DNA of 12,581 bases, taken from the NCBI GenBank assembly GCA_014801655.1, contig JAAVDT010000028.1:67426-80006 (forward strand), written 5' to 3'. A program made the translations under genes and the position numbers. The notes beneath the pieces were generated by a model. The model saw nothing but the letters and a program-made list of their open reading frames with translations, searched no databases and had not been told where the DNA came from. The DNA comes from Bacteroides sp. (lineage in GTDB: Bacteria > Bacteroidota > Bacteroidia > Bacteroidales > Muribaculaceae). Of the stretch, positions 6,756 to 12,581 are shown piece after piece (position 1 is the first letter of the stretch; each line of letters starts with the position of its first letter).

Positions 6756-8282
6756 ATGGAAAGAAAAGTTAGAGTGCGTTTCGCACCGTCGCCCACGGGG
6801 CCTCTTCACATCGGCGGTGTGCGCACTGCCCTCTATAATTATCTCTTTGCGCGCCAAAATGGCGGCGACATGATTCTCCGCATTGAGGATACTGACTCTC
6901 AGCGCTTTGTGCCGGGTGCCGAAGATTATATCAATGAGGCGCTGGCTTGGCTGGGCATCGAAATCGACGAGGGTGTGCGCGAAGGCGGACCCTTCGGCCC
7001 CTATAAGCAGAGCGAACGCCGCGACATCTATCGCCACTACACTCAGCAGCTGCTCGATGCCGGCAAGGCTTATCTGGCTTTCGACACTCCCGAGGAACTC
7101 GAAAAGGCTCGCGCCGAACATAAAAATTTCCAGTATGACGCTTCGACACGCATGTCGATGCGCAACTCGCTCTCGCTTCCGGCTGAGGAGGTGAAACGCC
7201 TGGTCGATGCCGGCGAGAAGTATGTGGTGCGCTTCAAGATTGAGCCGGGTCGCGATGTTGAAGTCAATGACCTCATCCGCGGCAAGGTGACCATCAATTC
7301 TTCGATTCTCGACGATAAGGTGCTCTATAAGAGTGCCGACGACCTGCCTACATATCACCTGGCCAACATTGTCGATGACCACCTGATGGAGGTGAGCCAT
7401 GTGATTCGCGGCGAGGAATGGCTCCCCTCGGCTCCGCTCCATGTGCTTCTTTACGAGGCTTTCGGATGGATCGACACTATGCCTGAATTTGTTCATCTGC
7501 CGCTGCTGCTCAAGCCCGACGGAAAGGGCAAACTGAGCAAGCGCGACGGCGACCGCCTCGGCTTCCCGGTGTTCCCTCTGGAATGGCACGACCCCAAGAG
7601 CGGCGAAATCTCCTCGGGCTATCGCGAACGTGGCTATCTGCCTGAGGCTGTGGTCAATTTCCTTGCCCTGCTCGGTTGGAATCCCGGCGACGACACCGAA
7701 ATCATGGATATGGCCACTCTCATTGAGAAATTCAGCTTTGACCACTGCTCGCGCTCGGGTGCCAAATTCGATTTCGAGAAAGGCAAGTGGTTCAACCACA
7801 AGTATCTCCTGGAACTCTCCGACATGGACCTGACCCAGATGTTCAAGCCGGTGATGAAGGCCAATGGTGCCGACCCCGCTGCTTGGAGCGACGAATATAT
7901 TGCGCGCGCCGTCGGTCTGGTGAAAGGACGCATCAACTTCGTTGACGACCTCTGGGCTCAGAGCAAGTTCTTCTTCGTTGAACCGACTGAATATGAAGAA
8001 AAAGCTGTGCGCAAACGCTGGAACGAGGATATGCCGCGCATCATGGGCGAGCTCATCGAAGTGCTCGAAGGCCTTGAAGATTTTTCAGCAGCTGCAGCCG
8101 AACCCGTTGTGCTTGGCTGGATTGCAGACAAGGGCTACCATCTGGGCAACGTGATGAATGCTTTCCGCCTGACGGTTGTGGGCGAATGTAAGGGCCCCCA
8201 CATGTTCGACATCACCGAGTTGCTCGGCCGCGACGAAACCATCCGCCGTATCCGCCTCGGCATCGAACGCCTCCCCCACTAA
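6756..8282 (+). CDS. gltX: Glutamyl-tRNA synthetase
   Basis: Charges tRNA-Glu with glutamate in the cytosol. Class I signatures are complete: the HIGH-type motif [11 protein letters not shown] at residues 11-21 and the KMSKS-type motif [11 protein letters not shown] at 259-269. IEDTD (43-47) and the GPYKQSER segment (81-88) are typical of the catalytic domain. Length is 508 aa, longer than the E. coli enzyme (471). Part of the excess follows the KLSKR loop, at about 271-292 ([20 protein letters not shown]), before the usual [16 protein letters not shown]. The zinc-binding Cys residues present near position 100 in the E. coli enzyme are absent. The alpha-helical C-terminal anticodon-binding region is present. 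The gene stands alone with a consensus promoter and converges on ychF. Confidence 0.97.
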   Translation: MERKVRVRFAPSPTGPLHIGGVRTALYNYLFARQNGGDMILRIEDTDSQRFVPGAEDYINEALAWLGIEIDEGVREGGPFGPYKQSERRDIYRHYTQQLLDAGKAYLAFDTPEELEKARAEHKNFQYDASTRMSMRNSLSLPAEEVKRLVDAGEKYVVRFKIEPGRDVEVNDLIRGKVTINSSILDDKVLYKSADDLPTYHLANIVDDHLMEVSHVIRGEEWLPSAPLHVLLYEAFGWIDTMPEFVHLPLLLKPDGKGKLSKRDGDRLGFPVFPLEWHDPKSGEISSGYRERGYLPEAVVNFLALLGWNPGDDTEIMDMATLIEKFSFDHCSRSGAKFDFEKGKWFNHKYLLELSDMDLTQMFKPVMKANGADPAAWSDEYIARAVGLVKGRINFVDDLWAQSKFFFVEPTEYEEKAVRKRWNEDMPRIMGELIEVLEGLEDFSAAAAEPVVLGWIADKGYHLGNVMNAFRLTVVGECKGPHMFDITELLGRDETIRRIRLGIERLPH

Positions 8283-8303
8283 AATCCCCCCTCCACAAAA
8301 ATA

Positions 8304-8380
8304 GAAAAGCCGGCATCCCTGCCTGCGGCCATTCTCGAAAGTGATTTATCGAGTAGCCGCGGGCAGGGATGCCCGCTTTC
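8304..8380. repeat. Palindromic repeat, family 1, copy 1
   Basis: Imperfect inverted arms (GCCGGCATCCCTGCC on the left, GGCAGGGATGCCCGC on the right, extended by GCGGC/GCCGC and CTCGA/TCGAG) surround AAGTGATTTA. Over 71 aligned bases (8309-8379) it matches 8779-8849 at about 63 positions, and the loop is conserved as well, which argues for copying rather than chance. It begins 21 nt after the gltX stop. Confidence 0.9.
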
Positions 8381-8423
8381 ATGTGGCCTGATGTTTAAAG
8401 TGATTTTTTACGCCTACGGAACT

Positions 8424-8621
8424 GCCGTGGGCCAATACTGTTTACTTAAGGAAAATCGAACTTTATAGGGCTCCCCTCTCATTGTAGGGATGCACCCTGG
8501 TGCGTCCGCAACCATCTGATTATCAACTCGGACGCACCAGGGTGCGTCCCTACAATTCGGGTAAAACCCGGATAAATCAACCCCACTCGATTGCTTAAGT
8601 AAACAGCATTTCGCCGTGGGC
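8424..8621. mobile_element. 180-bp MITE-like element with 9-bp flanking duplication
   Basis: GCCGTGGGC occurs at 8424-8432 and again, same orientation, at 8613-8621. The 180 bases between them have inverted ends: CAATACTGTTTACTTAAG at 8433-8450 against CTTAAGTAAACAGCATTTC at 8594-8612. There is no transposase, so it would be a non-autonomous element moved by an enzyme acting elsewhere. The family 2 palindrome sits in its middle. The right end is identical over 21 bases to 5451-5471. A 9-bp duplication is common for several IS families; the source is not identifiable here. Confidence 0.6.
8481..8556. repeat. Palindromic repeat, family 2, copy 2
   Basis: Arms of 28 nt (8481-8508, 8529-8556) are inverted complements with one mismatch around a 20-nt loop. 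The outer TAGGGA and inner TGCGTCCG sequences are the same as in the copy at 599-675, while the centre of each arm differs (CACCCTGGTG here, CACGGCCCGTG there) but stays self-complementary, indicating compensatory change. Both copies lie between convergent genes. Confidence 0.9.
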
Positions 8622-8654
8622 TGTCGCCCATCCGGCACGCCACGGAGAAAATAT

Positions 8655-8720
8655 TATGCGGTGAAAAAACGGACTAATCGCCGCAAATTTGCGGTGATTA
8701 TTTTTATTTTTCACCGCATA
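8655..8720. repeat. Nested double palindrome
   Basis: A perfect 14-bp outer stem (TATGCGGTGAAAAA at 8655-8668 with its complement at 8707-8720) encloses a 24-bp loopless palindrome at 8676-8699 (AATCGCCGCAAA / TTTGCGGTGATT, one mismatch). The motif GCGGTGA appears in both layers. The T-rich right side of the outer stem could terminate rightward transcription. Confidence 0.85.
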
Positions 8721-8774
8721 CTTGCTTGCTGAGGGGTAGGTTGATTTGTAATGGCATGGGAGCCATTTATGTAG

Positions 8775-8849
8775 GAAAGCAGGCATCCCTGCCTGCGGCC
8801 ACTCTGGAAAGTGATTTGTCGAGTGGCTGCGGGCGGGGATGCCTGCTTT
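8775..8849. repeat. Palindromic repeat, family 1, copy 2
   Basis: Same structure and loop as the copy at 8304-8380, in the same orientation, ending 53 nt before the ychF stop. Arms GCAGGCATCCCTGCC and GGCGGGGATGCCTGC pair with mismatches. Confidence 0.9.
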
Positions 8850-8902
8850 TCTGAGCCGGATATTTGCCGTTCCGGCGTGATGTGGGGAGATGTTGCGGGG
8901 GA

Positions 8903-10006
8903 TTAGACGTTGAAGAGGAAGTGCATGATGTCGCCGTCCTGCACCACGTATTCTTTGCCTTCGATGTTCATTTTGCCGGCCTGGCGCACGGCGGCTTCGC
9001 TGCCGAGGGTCACATAGTCGTCGTATTTGATGACTTCGGCGCGGATGAAGCCTTTTTCAAAGTCAGTGTGGATGATGCCGGCACATTTTGGGGCTTTGCT
9101 GCCGCGCATGAAGGTCCATGCACGAACTTCGTCTTCGCCTGCGGTGAAATAGGTCTGCAGGTCGAGGAGTGCGTAGGCCGCACGGATGAGTCGCGACACG
9201 CCTGATTCTTCGAGTCCGATTTCGGCGAGGAATTCCTGACGGTCTTCAAAGGTGTCGAGTTCGGCAATTTCGGCTTCGGTCTGTGCGGCCACGATGAGCA
9301 GCTGTGCGCCTTCATCTTTGATAGCTTCGCGAACGGCCTCAACATATTTGTTGCCGCCGGCTGCGGAAGCGTCGTCGACATTGCAGACATAGAGCACCGG
9401 CTTGTTGGTCAGCAGGAAGAGGTCGCGTGCAAATTTCTGTTCGTCGGGGGTTTCGATTTCGACCGATCTTGCGGTAAGTCCGCGCTGCAGGGCGTCTTGA
9501 TATTTCACCAACACATCATATTGCATCTTGGCCACCTTGTCGCCGCCGGTCTGTGCCTGTTTCTGGGTTTTGGCGATGCGGCTTTCAACGGTTTCGAGGT
9601 CTTTGATCAGGAGCTCATAGTCGATGATTTCTTTGTCGCGCACGGGGTCCACGGTGCCATCGACGTGGGTGATATTGTCGTCGTCGAAGCAGCGGAGCAC
9701 ATGGATGATGGCGTCGGTTTCGCGGATGTTGGCCAGGAATTTGTTGCCGAGGCCTTCACCCTTGCTGGCGCCCTTCACGAGGCCGGCGATGTCGACGATT
9801 TCCACCGTTGCGGGAACGACGCTGCGGGGGTGACACATGTCAACGAGTGTGTTGAGTCGCTCGTCGGGCACGGTGATGACACCGACGTTGGGTTCGATTG
9901 TACAGAAGGGGAAGTTTGCCGACTGAGCCTTGGCGTTCGACAAACAGTTGAAAAGGGTCGATTTGCCCACGTTGGGCAGTCCGACTATGCCGCATTGTAA
10001 TGCCAT
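8903..10006 (-). CDS. ychF: YchF/OLA1-type translation-associated ATPase
   Basis: A universally conserved P-loop protein of the Obg family that prefers ATP and binds the ribosome. The P-loop GLPNVGKST is at residues 9-17, the G3 motif DIAG at 72-75 with the following glycine-rich [17 protein letters not shown] typical of YchF, and a non-canonical G4 region NVDD (209-212) in place of NKxD. A helical hairpin spans about 125-200. The C-terminal TGS domain (about 284-366) ends in [10 protein letters not shown], the typical family ending. Length (367 aa) is normal. It has its own -7 box at 10051 in the 85-bp gap after the lipid kinase gene, so it can be transcribed separately, though readthrough from the kinase is possible. 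Confidence 0.97.
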   Translation of the reverse strand: MALQCGIVGLPNVGKSTLFNCLSNAKAQSANFPFCTIEPNVGVITVPDERLNTLVDMCHPRSVVPATVEIVDIAGLVKGASKGEGLGNKFLANIRETDAIIHVLRCFDDDNITHVDGTVDPVRDKEIIDYELLIKDLETVESRIAKTQKQAQTGGDKVAKMQYDVLVKYQDALQRGLTARSVEIETPDEQKFARDLFLLTNKPVLYVCNVDDASAAGGNKYVEAVREAIKDEGAQLLIVAAQTEAEIAELDTFEDRQEFLAEIGLEESGVSRLIRAAYALLDLQTYFTAGEDEVRAWTFMRGSKAPKCAGIIHTDFEKGFIRAEVIKYDDYVTLGSEAAVRQAGKMNIEGKEYVVQDGDIMHFLFNV

Positions 10007-10050
10007 AATCTAAGAGTATGTTTGTTTTTTCTTGTTTCTGAAATTTTCGG

Positions 10051-10058
10051 CAAAGTTA
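10051..10058 (-). promoter_or_regulatory. -7 box of ychF
   Basis: On the minus strand TAACTTTG matches TAnnTTTG, 44 nt upstream of the ychF ATG. No clear -33 TTTG is found at the right distance. Confidence 0.55.
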
Positions 10059-10091
10059 CGCATTATCAGCGAGATTTCACCGCATGGCGAC

Positions 10092-11060
10092 TCACTTTTT
10101 GAAAATGTGGCGCACGGAGCGGGCAATGTCTTCGAAGATTGCCTTTACGGGAGTGAGCACGGGGCGGATGGGGGTGTGGCTGCCGGGGGTGAGAATTCGC
10201 AGGCGGGCGTCGTGGCAATGGATGTCGATTTCCGCGTCAAACACCATCGGCTCGCCGTCGATGTGCACCGGTCCGGCCGACTTGCGGATGATCTGCAGGT
10301 CGTGGGTGCGGAAGGTGTGAATCAGCGCATTGTGTTCGATGGAGCCTGCCATGAGGTCGATGCCCACGAGGGCCGTGGTGAGTTTGTTGCCATAGTGAAT
10401 CACGGTCACGTCAAGCAGGCCGTCGTTGATCGAAGCATGGGGAGCGATGTAGGCGTTGTTGCCATATTGAGAGGCATTGCACACGGCCACCACGAAGGCG
10501 CGCTCGGTCAGCGTTTCGCCATTGGCCTTAATGATATATTCATCAGGCACATAGCTATAGTATTCCTTAAACGTGCTTTTCACATATGTCATCAGCCCCC
10601 GCTCTTTAGATTGGGCGAATTTATGGCCCACGGCGGCGTCGAAGCCGGTGCCGAAAGTGCAGAAAAAGGGGTGTCCGTTGGCCGATCCGTGGTCGCAGAC
10701 CTCGCTCTTGCCTGCGGCGATAATCTCCACAGCCTCATCGACATCGACAGGAATATTCATGTGGCGCGCCAGGCCGTTGCCGGAGCCGCATGGAATGATG
10801 CCGAGCGCCGTGTCGGAGCCACAGAGCGCAATAGCGGTTTCGTTGACAGTGCCGTCGCCACCGGCGGCAATGACAATGTCGTAGCCGTCGGCAATGGCCT
10901 GCCGGGCAAAGTCGGTGGCATCGCCGGGACCGGTGGTCAATTTGGTGTCAACATTGATGCCAACAAGCGCCAGCCGTGAGGTCACACGCTCCGCCAGGCC
11001 TTTCTTCCTGCCGGTGCCTGAAATGGGGTTGATAATCAGTAAAGCCTTCTTGGTTTCCAT
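10092..11060 (-). CDS. Diacylglycerol/sphingosine-type lipid kinase
   Basis: A cytosolic or membrane-associated ATP-dependent kinase for a lipid alcohol. The DAGK catalytic domain is clear: NPISGTGRKK (residues 11-20), the nucleotide motif GGDGTVNE (67-74) and PCGSGNGLARH (90-100), followed by the C-terminal beta-sandwich with HIDGEPM. The GSGN form of the third motif is closer to sphingosine kinases than to the GTAND/GTxND form of YegS/DgkB proteins. I start it at the Met of METKKALLII (322 aa). An upstream in-frame Met at 11246 would add 62 residues that do not resemble the family and overlap fic. A -7 box 8 nt before the chosen start supports it and implies an almost leaderless mRNA. The lipid substrate is unknown. 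Confidence 0.9.
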   Translation of the reverse strand: METKKALLIINPISGTGRKKGLAERVTSRLALVGINVDTKLTTGPGDATDFARQAIADGYDIVIAAGGDGTVNETAIALCGSDTALGIIPCGSGNGLARHMNIPVDVDEAVEIIAAGKSEVCDHGSANGHPFFCTFGTGFDAAVGHKFAQSKERGLMTYVKSTFKEYYSYVPDEYIIKANGETLTERAFVVAVCNASQYGNNAYIAPHASINDGLLDVTVIHYGNKLTTALVGIDLMAGSIEHNALIHTFRTHDLQIIRKSAGPVHIDGEPMVFDAEIDIHCHDARLRILTPGSHTPIRPVLTPVKAIFEDIARSVRHIFKK

Positions 11061-11068
11061 AACGGGGG

Positions 11069-11076
11069 CAAAGTTA
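11069..11076 (-). promoter_or_regulatory. -7 box directly before the lipid kinase start
   Basis: On the minus strand TAACTTTG ends 8 nt before the ATG at 11060. If used, transcription starts at or within a few bases of the start codon. A -33 TTTG is not exact (TTTT at the expected distance). Confidence 0.45.
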
Positions 11077-11221
11077 AGAAATTTAAACGAGAGAGAAAAA
11101 CTCTTATTGCCGTATCTCAAATTGCTCAATATATCGTTGATTCTGCTCGGCGGCAAAGTCAACATAATTTCTAAGATATGCTTTCTAAATAAGAAGCAAG
11201 TTCGGCATCGACCACAAATAC

Positions 11222-12283
11222 TTATGATTTGACTTGGACTATCCAACCGCGTTTTTTACCTTCAGGGCGAGTAATGTAGCCCTTTTCGGCGAGGTTGTCC
11301 ACTTGTTTTTGTATTGCGGAGCGACTAATACCAATAGTTGTGGATATCGTTGAGAGGGAGGCATTGGGATCTGATTGAAGCACACGGAGAATGCGTCCGG
11401 GAGTTGGAGTAGAGAAGCGAATAATTTCCCCCTCGTACCACCACATTGTTTTTCTATCACCTGATAGAAATTCAAGCATTGCTGAAATATCAGATGCAAG
11501 TGCTTTCTCCATATAGTCTACAAATGGTGCTATGGACTGAAGCGAAGCATGTGATCCGTCGGCGGGAATCGGACCGACAGAAGCATCTGCAAGCGCCAAC
11601 GCACTTAAATAAGATTTCTTATTTTTACTACGTATTACCATCATCGGCCATTTATGACGACTTAATATAAAGTTCACCATAAGTCGAGCTATACGTCCAT
11701 TGCCGTCTTCGAATGGGTGAATTCGGATATAGCGATAATGGAATAGTGCTGCAAGCTGAATCGGTGTTAAAGTGCCTTCTTCAACTGCATCATTATACCA
11801 TTGTATCAAATCAGCCATTAAAGCCGGAGTTTCTTCGGGCGAAGCATATTCAAACCGTTCACCCGTAGGAGTAATGACCGAATTAGGCCGTGTTTTATAT
11901 CTTCCGGCGTGGACAGTATAGCTTGTTGTTTCTCCACCCGGCAACTTTCGATAAACCTTATAGTCTTCTCGCAACATCACCTGATGCAATTGACGAATGA
12001 ATGTTTCAGTCAATTGTTCATTGGTCTGTGCCTCTTGCTCAACCATATTCAGGCAAATGTTATGAGCCTTCATCTCCTCAAGGTCTTTCATCTTAGCAGA
12101 GCCAATGACTTCACCAAGGAGGAGCAACACTTCTGTCTGTCCATAAGTAAGGGTATTACCCTCAATATGGTTACTATTGTAGTTGAAATCAAGCATAAAC
12201 TTACGTTTCATTCGCTTTTCATCATCTGACGAAAGCGGCTGAATGCTTATCCATTGACTATAAAGTTTATCAAGCTGGTTCAT
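11222..12283 (-). CDS. Fic-family AMP-transferase with C-terminal winged helix
   Basis: Fic proteins usually transfer AMP from ATP to a hydroxyl of a target protein. The active-site loop HPFEDGNGRIAR is complete at residues 189-200 (His189 catalytic). The autoinhibitory helix motif SNHIEGN is at 37-43 (S-x-x-x-E-G-N, Glu41), so this is a class II Fic with its inhibitor in the N-terminus. The N-terminal Fic_N-like part covers about 1-100. After the Fic core, residues 300-350 (SLSTISTTIGISRSAIQKQVDNLAEKGYI) form a winged helix likely to bind DNA. Length (353 aa) is typical of this Bacteroidetes architecture. Base composition is more AT-rich than that of the neighbouring housekeeping genes. A consensus promoter and an array of putative operators lie just upstream. 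The protein target is unknown. Confidence 0.94.
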   Translation of the reverse strand: MNQLDKLYSQWISIQPLSSDDEKRMKRKFMLDFNYNSNHIEGNTLTYGQTEVLLLLGEVIGSAKMKDLEEMKAHNICLNMVEQEAQTNEQLTETFIRQLHQVMLREDYKVYRKLPGGETTSYTVHAGRYKTRPNSVITPTGERFEYASPEETPALMADLIQWYNDAVEEGTLTPIQLAALFHYRYIRIHPFEDGNGRIARLMVNFILSRHKWPMMVIRSKNKKSYLSALALADASVGPIPADGSHASLQSIAPFVDYMEKALASDISAMLEFLSGDRKTMWWYEGEIIRFSTPTPGRILRVLQSDPNASLSTISTTIGISRSAIQKQVDNLAEKGYITRPEGKKRGWIVQVKS

Positions 12284-12299
12284 AGTAAATTATTTGTCG

Positions 12300-12331
12300 C
12301 AAAGATACATAATATACCACTCATGCGCAAA
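12300..12331 (-). promoter_or_regulatory. Consensus promoter of fic
   Basis: On the minus strand TTTG (12328-12331), 20 nt, TATCTTTG (12300-12307) matches the full Bacteroidetes consensus. The start codon is 16 nt beyond the -7 box, giving a very short leader. A TATACCAC half-site lies in the spacer and a palindromic operator abuts the -33 element. Confidence 0.8.
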
Positions 12332-12417
12332 TATACCACCTAAAAAGTGGTACAAATAATAATATTTGAATAAAACATACCACCCAATATTAATTATACC
12401 ACCCCTAAAGTGGTATA
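12313..12417. promoter_or_regulatory. Duplicated operator array upstream of fic
   Basis: Six copies of TATACCAC or its complement occur in 105 bp: 12313-12320, 12332-12339, 12347-12354 (complement, one mismatch), 12376-12383 (one mismatch), 12395-12402 and 12410-12417 (complement). They form two identical modules, each a single half-site followed 19 nt later by a palindrome with 7-nt spacing, repeated with a 63-bp period (close to six helical turns). The first module overlaps the fic promoter. Binding by the Fic winged helix is inferred. Confidence 0.75.
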
Positions 12418-12443
12418 ATCGGATTTCTCAAAAGTGGACAGAA

Positions 12444-12475
12444 GGCGAAGCATATTCTAACCGTTCACCCGTGGG
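12444..12475 (-). pseudogene. 32-bp relic of a second fic gene
   Basis: These bases match 11838-11869 inside fic at 30 of 32 positions, in the same orientation, and on the minus strand still read PTGERLEYASP against PTGERFEYASP in the intact gene. Nothing else of a fic gene is recognisable around it. It is a scar of a former second copy or of a partial duplication. Confidence 0.7.
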
Positions 12476-12581
12476 GCCCTGAAGCCATATTTGAGGCTAA
12501 GTAAGTGTTCAAGCTCTGCACTCTATCCTCCGTCAGGGTTCCGCGAGTTCACGCCCGGAGAGCGAAGCGACTCCCCGCGAG
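12476..12581. other. Unassigned end of the window
   Basis: No open frame of useful length and no recognisable gene. It contains a short inverted pair (CCCTGA at 12477-12482, TCAGGG at 12533-12538) and a GC-rich end. It could be noncoding or the edge of an element that continues beyond the window. Confidence 0.4.

Larger units (their letters stand above)
8283..8902. other. 620-bp gene-free region built of palindromes
   Basis: The gap between convergent gltX and ychF has no credible ORF. It holds, in order: family 1 repeat (8304-8380), a 180-bp inverted-repeat element flanked by 9-bp direct repeats (8424-8621) that contains a family 2 repeat (8481-8556), a hairpin with CCGTGG/CCACGG ends (8614-8645), a nested double palindrome (8655-8720), a 6-bp hairpin AATGGC/GCCATT (8750-8767), and a second family 1 repeat (8775-8849). 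The structures probably serve as transcription terminators as well as repeat insertion sites. Confidence 0.85.

Noticed and set aside
8283..8902. CRISPR array
   Set aside because: The repeats are palindromic, of several families, and not regularly spaced; there are no cas genes nearby.
10032..10979. Plus-strand open frame of 315 codons opposite the lipid kinase
   Set aside because: It mirrors the lipid kinase, which has intact GGDGT and GSGN motifs on the other strand.
11083..11221. Short protein-like stretch on the minus strand after fic (a frame ending YIEQFEIRQ)
   Set aside because: No start codon in frame and a stop just upstream; it could be an old coding remnant, but there is too little to claim.
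11061..11246. 62-residue N-terminal extension of the lipid kinase
   Set aside because: It does not resemble the family, overlaps the fic end and runs through a -7 box; the internal Met at 11060 fits the family.
12476..12581. End of an insertion sequence
   Set aside because: Only 6-bp inverted pairs are visible and no transposase; not enough to call.

Overview
The window looks like chromosomal DNA of a Bacteroidales bacterium, possibly Muribaculaceae. The evidence is the repeated Bacteroidetes-type promoter box TAnnTTTG upstream of nine genes (at three of them with a TTTG or TTG about 20 nt further upstream), the absence of Shine-Dalgarno sequences, a lipoprotein whose signal is followed by an acidic surface-export-like stretch, and a long GltX. 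The genus is an inference; no rRNA or tRNA is present to settle it.

Layout. 1-757: an unrecognised 175-aa basic protein (+) ending at a large nested palindrome. 758-3153: a minus-strand pair, a C11/clostripain-like surface lipoprotein followed by an MscS-type mechanosensitive channel. 3217-4349: a ROK-family sugar kinase (+) with a strong intrinsic terminator. 4388-6607: an AT-rich restriction-modification island, consisting of a winged-helix/PD-(D/E)XK-like nuclease (with an ExE active site) and a Dam/DpnM-type adenine methyltransferase. The island begins next to a truncated copy of a palindromic repeat. 6620-8282: gltX with a consensus promoter. 8283-8902: a 620-bp gene-free stretch between convergent gltX and ychF, built almost entirely of palindromes. 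It holds two copies of one repeat family, a copy of a second family nested inside a 180-bp inverted-repeat element flanked by a 9-bp direct repeat, and a perfect double palindrome. 8903-11076: ychF and a sphingosine/diacylglycerol-type lipid kinase, both minus. 11222-12475: a class II Fic protein with a C-terminal winged helix, its promoter, a duplicated operator array, and a 32-bp fragment of a second fic gene.

How the genes work together. Most of the backbone is housekeeping (gltX, ychF, sugar kinase, lipid kinase, MscS) with no shared pathway. Two accessory systems stand out. In the restriction-modification pair, three GATC sites lie in and just upstream of the methylase promoter, suggesting self-regulation by methylation. 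In the Fic locus, six TATACCAC half-sites, arranged as a 63-bp-period duplicate of one half-site plus one palindrome, overlap or adjoin the fic promoter; autoregulation through the Fic winged helix is the simplest inference. The third notable theme is three families of palindromic repeats concentrated at convergent gene ends and at the island edge.
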